Assembly: GCA_002437945.1 (NCBI GenBank)
Contig: DJSB01000041.1
Span: 1 to 9,659 of the forward strand
DNA from: Christensenella sp. UBA6345
GTDB taxonomy: Bacteria > Bacillota > Clostridia > Christensenellales > UBA1242
Length of the DNA: 9,659 bases
Direction: 5' to 3'
In this document: one piece after another, positions 5,963 to 9,659 of the stretch
Numbering within the stretch: the stretch's first letter is position 1
Layout of the letters: each line of letters opens with the position of its first letter
The notes under the pieces: generated by a model
Told to the model about the DNA's origin: nothing
The model's database searches: none
The model's input: only the letters and a program-made list of their open reading frames with translations
Made by a program: the position numbers and the translations under genes

Positions 5963-6814
5963 TTATTCTACAGTTTTTACCATACCCTTTTCGCAGACAC
6001 ATTTTTTAACTACGCCTTCTTTTGTAGTTATTGTACCTGTGCCAACTAATTGTCCATTTTTAAATCCACCTTTATATACTTCGCCAGTAGCAAAAGTATA
6101 CTCTCCATCGCCATCAAATTGACCTGCCTTGAAACCACCTTTATAATGTGTGCCGTCTGGATTAACAATCTCTCCAGTTCCGTCAAACATATCATTAACA
6201 AAGTCACCAGTATATACCGAACCTTGTTCGAATGTGTATATACCTTTACCTTCTCTTATACCATCTTTAAATTCGCCAGTATAATTATTTTTACCATAGG
6301 TCATATAACCAACACCACATGGCACATTGTCCTTAACCTTGCCACGATAGTAATTACCATTGGGATATGTTATAGTTCCTTCTCCATCAAAATTACCATC
6401 GACAAAAGTACCATCGTATACTGTGCCATTATATGATAATTTACCTTTACCATTAAATACACCGTTTTTAATTTCGCCTTCATATATTTCGCCACTAACA
6501 AACTTAATTGTGCAAGTCCCTGTTAATGAAGCATTATTAAATGTGCCTTCAAATACAGTACCATTATTAGCAGTATATTTACCCTTACCTTTATAATCAG
6601 TAACATTAGGGTCGCCTATGCAGACATCTCCTTCAAATACATTGCCGTTAGGATAAGTGATTTTGGCTTGTCCTTTTAGTACACCATTAACAAAATTACC
6701 TTCATAGACTATACCTTCAACTAGAGTAAATTTGCCTTTGCCATTAAACATTCCATTATCTACTTCGCCTACATATTCATCGCCATTTTCAAATTTAATT
6801 ACTTCATCTGCCAT
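5963..6814 (-). CDS. MORN-repeat protein
   Basis: This 283-residue, glycine-rich acidic protein consists almost wholly of about eleven tandem MORN repeats of roughly 23 residues (pattern Y-x-G-x-F-x-x-G-x-x-x-G-x-G-x-x-T-x-x-x-G). They start near residue 12 and run to about 265, ending in a short tail with two Cys. MORN repeats form an elongated beta-hairpin solenoid; in eukaryotes they bind lipids or proteins, and bacterial roles are largely undefined. There is no signal peptide or membrane helix, so it is presumably cytosolic. The third repeat contains an extra segment (D-V-C-I-G-D-P-N-V-T-D) that lengthens it. The ATG is one base after the Nudix stop, and its AAGGAAG site lies inside the end of the Nudix gene, so the two are translationally coupled. 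Confidence 0.88.
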   Translation of the reverse strand: MADEVIKFENGDEYVGEVDNGMFNGKGKFTLVEGIVYEGNFVNGVLKGQAKITYPNGNVFEGDVCIGDPNVTDYKGKGKYTANNGTVFEGTFNNASLTGTCTIKFVSGEIYEGEIKNGVFNGKGKLSYNGTVYDGTFVDGNFDGEGTITYPNGNYYRGKVKDNVPCGVGYMTYGKNNYTGEFKDGIREGKGIYTFEQGSVYTGDFVNDMFDGTGEIVNPDGTHYKGGFKAGQFDGDGEYTFATGEVYKGGFKNGQLVGTGTITTKEGVVKKCVCEKGMVKTVE

Positions 6815-6815
6815 A

Positions 6816-7232
6816 TTATTTAACTTCCTTTATTATATCTAAAATATATTGTTGGGCTACACGCCAATATTCCTTTAAACTATCATATGTTAATTTTTGT
6901 TCAACTTCATCTATATTTACCCATATTAAATCATGAGTATCCCAAGATGTGTTATCGCTCTTTCCTATATCCTTTGCCACATACATATAGCACTTACAAT
7001 GCTCGCCACGTGGAGTAGTATATTCATCTACAATTGGTGGTATAGACTTAATAATTTCACAATCACGTTTGGTCTCTTCAGCAGTCTCTCTTACTGCACA
7101 TTCTTCCAAAGATTCATTATCTTCAAGATGTCCTTTAGGAAAAGAATAATCGTTTAAATGTTGTCTATATATTAGTCCAACTTTTTTATTATCAAAATCC
7201 ACTAAATAACAACCTGCTTTTAAAGTTTCCAT
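6816..7232 (-). CDS. Nudix hydrolase (Ap4A hydrolase-like)
   Basis: I place the start at the ATG at 7232 (product M-E-T-L-K-A-G, 138 residues) because AAGGAG (7240-7245) sits 7 bases before it. A longer frame to 7289 adds only a hydrophobic stretch with no site. The Nudix box runs from G34 to about K55: G-x5-E-x7-R48-E-T-A-E52-E53-T, which keeps the metal-binding glutamates, but Lys replaces the usual second glycine. The preceding S-F-P-K-G-H is typical of diadenosine polyphosphate/diphosphoinositol-type Nudix enzymes, which cleave nucleoside diphosphate-linked compounds. The exact substrate cannot be read from the sequence. It is the first gene of a two-gene unit with the MORN protein and diverges from the membrane protein gene. 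Confidence 0.88.
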   Translation of the reverse strand: METLKAGCYLVDFDNKKVGLIYRQHLNDYSFPKGHLEDNESLEECAVRETAEETKRDCEIIKSIPPIVDEYTTPRGEHCKCYMYVAKDIGKSDNTSWDTHDLIWVNIDEVEQKLTYDSLKEYWRVAQQYILDIIKEVK

Positions 7233-7256
7233 AATAACACTCCTTAATACATACAT

Positions 7257-7265
7257 ATTAAACCA
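7257..7265 (-). promoter_or_regulatory. Candidate extended -10 for the Nudix-MORN unit
   Basis: On the minus strand the sequence TGGTTTAAT (7265 down to 7257) is an extended -10 form, with TG one base before TTTAAT. It would give a leader of about 18 bases that includes the Shine-Dalgarno site. The -35 region is only a T-run, so support is weak. Confidence 0.3.
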
Positions 7266-7311
7266 CAAAATGAAAAAATAAAAAAGCAAATATGAAAAGT
7301 CGATAAAATAT

Positions 7312-7340
7312 TTCGCATTATCAAATACTTATGTTATACT
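7312..7340 (+). promoter_or_regulatory. Promoter of the YwaF-family gene
   Basis: The -35 TTCGCA (7312-7317) has 4 of 6 consensus matches. A 17-base spacer separates it from -10 TATACT (7335-7340), which is extended by TG at 7332-7333. A strong AAGGAG site (7353-7358) follows 6 bases before the ATG, so this gene appears well expressed. Confidence 0.55.
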
Positions 7341-7364
7341 CATAAAGACAAAAAGGAGAATATT

Positions 7365-8114
7365 ATGTATCCAAAAATTTTTGGGTGGCAACATCTAACT
7401 TATCTTGCTATTTTTATCGTACTAGCAGTTGTAGGCACATATTGTATATTAAAGTTTGTTAAAAATGAAAAAACTCTTACTATAGTAATTAAATCCATAG
7501 CACTTGCATTATTGCTTGCTGTTATCTGGAACAGAATTTCAATCTGTATAGACAAAAACAACTGGATTCAACTTATACCTAACACTTTCTGTGGATTATC
7601 AAGTTTTCTATTGTCTATTAGTGTATTAGTAGGCAAAAAAGATTGCGGTTTCTTCCATTTCATATGCTATTTAGGTTTTATAGGTGGACTAGTTACTTTA
7701 ATATACCCTGACTTTATTGGTCAAGATCAATCATTTTTGTATCCAGCAACAATCTCTGGGTTGTTACATCATACAATTATGTTCTACTTGATTACACTTA
7801 TGTTTATAACTCATTATTTTGTACCAACACTTAAAAAATGGTATTACTTACCACTCGGATTATGTTGTGTTATGACATATGGATTATTCCTATTAAGTGC
7901 GACAAGTCACACCAGTGCAATGAATATTACTTCCCCACTATTAGAAGGTACGATACTAACTTGGTGGTTTACTGGATTATTACTTGTAGCGTTGTCTTTA
8001 GTAACAATGTTTATATTCGACTACTTTAAACATAGAAAAGAAAAAATCGCAAGTACAAATAAGCAAGATGTCCTAGCCACAAATGACAATGATGAAAACA
8101 TCAATGAAAAATAA
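7365..8114 (+). CDS. YwaF/TIGR02206 family integral membrane protein (TMEM164-related)
   Basis: This 249-residue protein has about six or seven hydrophobic spans (approximately residues 10-31, 38-60, 75-90, 97-115, 133-152, 160-178 and 196-222) and a cytosolic basic, Asn/Asp-rich tail. The order I-P-x3-C76 at the start of span 3, Y-P-D at 114-116, and H135-H136 at the start of span 5 matches the family pattern I know for YwaF, where it reads roughly L-P-x-x-x-C ... P-D ... H. I recall this family being grouped with animal TMEM164, a membrane acyltransferase using a conserved Cys and His. An acyl-transfer role for this protein is inference. ATG chosen for its AAGGAG site. It is a single-gene transcript ending at a perfect hairpin. 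Confidence 0.75.
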   Translation: MYPKIFGWQHLTYLAIFIVLAVVGTYCILKFVKNEKTLTIVIKSIALALLLAVIWNRISICIDKNNWIQLIPNTFCGLSSFLLSISVLVGKKDCGFFHFICYLGFIGGLVTLIYPDFIGQDQSFLYPATISGLLHHTIMFYLITLMFITHYFVPTLKKWYYLPLGLCCVMTYGLFLLSATSHTSAMNITSPLLEGTILTWWFTGLLLVALSLVTMFIFDYFKHRKEKIASTNKQDVLATNDNDENINEK

Positions 8115-8133
8115 TAATAGTAAAAATAATCAT

Positions 8134-8174
8134 AAAAAAACTAGTAACAACAAAATAATGTTACTAGTTTTTTT
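8134..8174. terminator. Bidirectional terminator between the YwaF-family gene and gpr
   Basis: Seven A and the stem CTAGTAACA (8141-8149) pair through a 9-base loop with TGTTACTAG (8159-8167) and seven T. It is symmetrical, so it serves the membrane protein gene on plus and gpr on minus. The remaining bases up to the gpr stop at 8290 show no gene. Confidence 0.9.
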
Positions 8175-8289
8175 ATTATATTTAATTTAAGCAACTCATC
8201 TTATTAACTCTCTACTTAACAATTTAATTATATAAGATACTATAGTCATTATCACTTTAATAAACTTACAATACTAATACCCACAAAGA

Positions 8290-9075
8290 TTATCCTAGTA
8301 TTATATTTTGTTCGGAAAGACTATAATCATTAAGTGCTAAATTAATAGCAGAAGATATTATATAAGATATTTTCTTTATAGAAACATCTACATCTTTAGT
8401 AGTAACAACCAACTCATTAAACTTGGCATTATTGGTACGATAATTATTTTTACCCAATACATTACCTACAAGTGTTTTTGCATACACCACAAGTGGCACA
8501 CCAATTGATATAGTCTTAACATTAATTGTTTTATCGTTAATATTTTTTCTTATATTTCCTACACCAGCACCCGGCTGAAATCCGTCATCGGATATTTGAA
8601 TATTAGTAAGCAAATTATTATAATCATTGGCACACAAAGTATCAATAAGTATCACACAGTCGGGTGAAACAATATTGCCAACACTTTTAATAATATCAGC
8701 ACTTTCAATACCAGTTAAGCCAAATACGCTAGGACTAATAACACTTACTTCTCGAGTACTATTAATCAATTGTCTAGTTGCTATAACTCTACGTATACAC
8801 TGCGTACCAAAACTATCAGAGTTAATGTGTCTATTACCCAGACCTACAACAAGTATTTTTTCACAATCACATAAGAAACGTTTGATACTACTAGCCAATT
8901 GGTTAATAATATATTCTTGTTCTTCTAATACAGCAGAAAGTATAGTAGGAACATTATATAATAAATAAGTTTTTTCGTGATCTAAAAATTTTTGTTTCGT
9001 AATATTATATTTAAGATGATACATTCTTCCTTTTAATACATCTTGGCTACTACTCTCATTAATTAATTCTGTCAT
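8290..9075 (-). CDS. gpr: Spore protease GPR (germination protease), shortened
   Basis: GPR degrades small acid-soluble spore proteins during germination, releasing DNA and supplying amino acids; it is made in the forespore as a zymogen. The family core is clear: V-V-G-L-G-N-R (76-82), N-S-D87-S-F-G, A-T-R-Q-L (99-103), S-P-S-V-F-G-L-T-G-I-E (114-124), L-I-D145-T-L, G-A-G-V-G-N (about 168-173) and I-G-V-P. D87 and D145 align with the two aspartates reported essential in the Bacillus enzyme. The C-terminal V-V-T-T-K-D-V-D...I-N-L-A-L block is also present. At 261 residues it is about 100 shorter than the Bacillus protein and lacks the N-terminal T-D-L-A region that includes the propeptide. A stop codon 7 codons upstream excludes a longer start. 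AGGGG precedes the ATG by 4 bases. Confidence 0.88.
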   Translation of the reverse strand: MTELINESSSQDVLKGRMYHLKYNITKQKFLDHEKTYLLYNVPTILSAVLEEQEYIINQLASSIKRFLCDCEKILVVGLGNRHINSDSFGTQCIRRVIATRQLINSTREVSVISPSVFGLTGIESADIIKSVGNIVSPDCVILIDTLCANDYNNLLTNIQISDDGFQPGAGVGNIRKNINDKTINVKTISIGVPLVVYAKTLVGNVLGKNNYRTNNAKFNELVVTTKDVDVSIKKISYIISSAINLALNDYSLSEQNIILG

Positions 9076-9155
9076 AAATCCCCTAAAACTAGGTTAAGCA
9101 AAATCAGAATAATAATACTACATTTTAACAAATGTGCATATATAAAAACTATGTT

Positions 9156-9177
9156 TATAATGTCGTAGTATGTCGAA
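9156..9177. promoter_or_regulatory. Candidate sporulation control region between gpr and the divergent small gene
   Basis: On the minus strand two overlapping-range sequences match the forespore sigma (sigma-G/F) -10 pattern CATWHTA: CATTATA (9162 down to 9156) and CATACTA (9172 down to 9166). No convincing -35 is seen for either. On the plus strand TGTCGAA (9171-9177) is a perfect match to the Spo0A-box core, and TGTCGAT (9260-9266) differs by one base. All are short motifs and could be chance. Confidence 0.3.
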
Positions 9178-9244
9178 AAATAACAAAAAATGAGTAATTA
9201 CGTCAACAATGCAAAATTGTATAAAAAAATATGTTTTATTGTTG

Positions 9245-9273
9245 TTGAAATATGAATAATGTCGATTTATAAT
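9245..9273 (+). promoter_or_regulatory. Promoter of the small basic protein gene
   Basis: The -35 TTGAAA (9245-9250, 5 of 6 matches), an exact 17-base spacer and a perfect -10 TATAAT (9268-9273) form the best sigma-A promoter in the window. A Spo0A-box-like TGTCGAT lies within the spacer against the -10, where a bound regulator could block polymerase. Confidence 0.65.
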
Positions 9274-9300
9274 TTGAAAAAGAACAAGGGAGGATAATCT

Positions 9301-9528
9301 ATGAACAAATATACAACAAAACTAGAGAATAAGGACGTATGCGAATATATATTGCTGTTAATTAAATGTGAAAAATTACATACCAAACTTGAACAAATAT
9401 ATGCCATACCTAAAGCGAAACAGTCGCACGGCATAAAAAATCAAACAATTAAATTAAATAATATACTAAATAAAATGCTTGTTAAACTAATGCATTTTCA
9501 ATGGAAATTGGAGTTAAAGACAGCATAA
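9301..9528 (+). CDS. Small basic protein of unknown function, divergent from gpr
   Basis: This is a 75-residue Lys-rich protein (about 14 Lys) with few acidic residues, probably mostly helical, and no signal peptide or membrane span. I do not recognise the family. It is not ribosomal protein S20, whose gene lies next to gpr in Bacillus, and it lacks the signatures of alpha/beta-type small acid-soluble spore proteins. It is nevertheless very likely a real gene: it has a consensus promoter (9245-9273), a strong AGGGAGG Shine-Dalgarno site 7 bases before the ATG, and a terminator just after the stop. Its position beside gpr and the sporulation-like motifs between them hint at a role in sporulation or the spore, but that is inference. 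Confidence 0.7.
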   Translation: MNKYTTKLENKDVCEYILLLIKCEKLHTKLEQIYAIPKAKQSHGIKNQTIKLNNILNKMLVKLMHFQWKLELKTA

Positions 9529-9536
9529 AAAATATT

Positions 9537-9580
9537 AAGACACTATCAATATGACATATACATAAAAATAGTGTCTTTTT
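9537..9580 (+). terminator. Terminator of the small basic protein gene
   Basis: A 10-base perfect stem (AAGACACTAT 9537-9546, ATAGTGTCTT 9568-9577) with a long 21-base loop is followed by a T-rich run. It begins 8 bases after the stop codon. Confidence 0.75.
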
Positions 9581-9640
9581 ATTTTATACATAACAAATAA
9601 TTTCTTATTAATAAATAAAAAGATAAAAAAACACCATATT

Positions 9641-9659
9641 TGAAGTGAACCCCGTAGGG
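9641..9659. repeat. Possible edge of an insertion sequence or dispersed repeat
   Basis: The final 19 bases (beginning TGAAGTGAACCCC) are abruptly GC-richer than the preceding A/T tract. They resemble, from memory, the GGGGTTCACTTCA ends seen in some IS3-type elements. The window ends here, so no transposase or partner end is visible. Confidence 0.25.

Noticed and set aside
6050..6596. Plus-strand frames opposite the MORN gene
   Set aside because: They arise from the repetitive codons of the MORN repeats; the minus-strand product is clearly the real one.
7233..7289. Longer N-terminus for the Nudix protein, giving a hydrophobic leader
   Set aside because: No ribosome site precedes the upstream start. 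A strong AAGGAG lies correctly before the internal ATG at 7232, and the upstream segment overlaps the candidate promoter.
8283..8320. Inverted repeat AATACTA/TAGTATT around the gpr stop codon
   Set aside because: The loop is long and no T-run follows; the strong hairpin at 8134-8174 is the likely gpr terminator.
8627..8968. Plus-strand frame of 113 codons opposite gpr
   Set aside because: It is an antisense shadow of gpr, which carries clear family motifs.
9391..9438. Residues Q-I-Y-A-I-P-K-A and S-H-G-I in the small protein, resembling YIPKA and SHGI motifs of the GNAT array
   Set aside because: The two motifs are adjacent here but about 80 residues apart in the GNAT proteins, and the cofactor loop is missing. 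Chance similarity is the simpler explanation.

Overview
This is an AT-rich window (roughly 70% A+T by eye). It has short intergenic spaces, purine-rich Shine-Dalgarno sites and U-tailed hairpin terminators. A recognisable germination protease gene (gpr) marks an endospore-forming lineage. Together these point to a low-GC Bacillota, most likely an uncultured or gut-type clostridium. I cannot place it more precisely from the sequence alone. No tRNA, rRNA, CRISPR array or complete mobile element is visible.

Layout, left to right. Positions 1-183 are a non-coding leader with palindromic motifs and a candidate extended -10 promoter. Positions 184-2833 hold four consecutive, same-strand, mutually homologous GNAT-fold acyltransferase-like genes, spaced 15, 21 and 1 bases apart. 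They close with a strong terminator at 2884-2914 and look like one operon built by tandem duplication. Next comes a single DUF4186-type gene (3026-3379, +) and a bidirectional terminator (3532-3563).

The minus strand then carries an ABC-F ATPase gene (5775 down to 4138). It is cut into two in-frame halves by one TAA codon just before the Walker A motif of the second ATPase domain. Its last codons sit 4 bases from a P-loop kinase-like gene (3567-4133). A well-formed sigma-A-type promoter with flanking inverted repeats lies in front of the ABC-F gene. Further upstream, also on the minus strand, a Nudix hydrolase gene (start revised to 7232) is tightly coupled to a gene for a protein made almost entirely of MORN repeats.

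On the plus strand, divergent from the Nudix gene, is a YwaF-type membrane protein (7365-8114) with its own promoter and a perfect bidirectional terminator. It converges on gpr (8290-9075, -), a shortened spore protease that retains both known essential aspartates. Divergent from gpr is a small basic 75-residue protein of unknown function (9301-9528) with a textbook promoter, Shine-Dalgarno site and terminator. The shared gpr/small-gene intergenic region contains a perfect match to the Spo0A-box core. The last 19 bases change composition abruptly and may be the edge of a repeat or insertion sequence.

The most unusual items are the four-gene GNAT paralogue array, the ABC-F gene split by a single nonsense codon, the coupled Nudix/MORN pair, and the gpr/small-gene divergent unit. 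Apart from gpr and ABC-F family membership, functions are family-level inferences.
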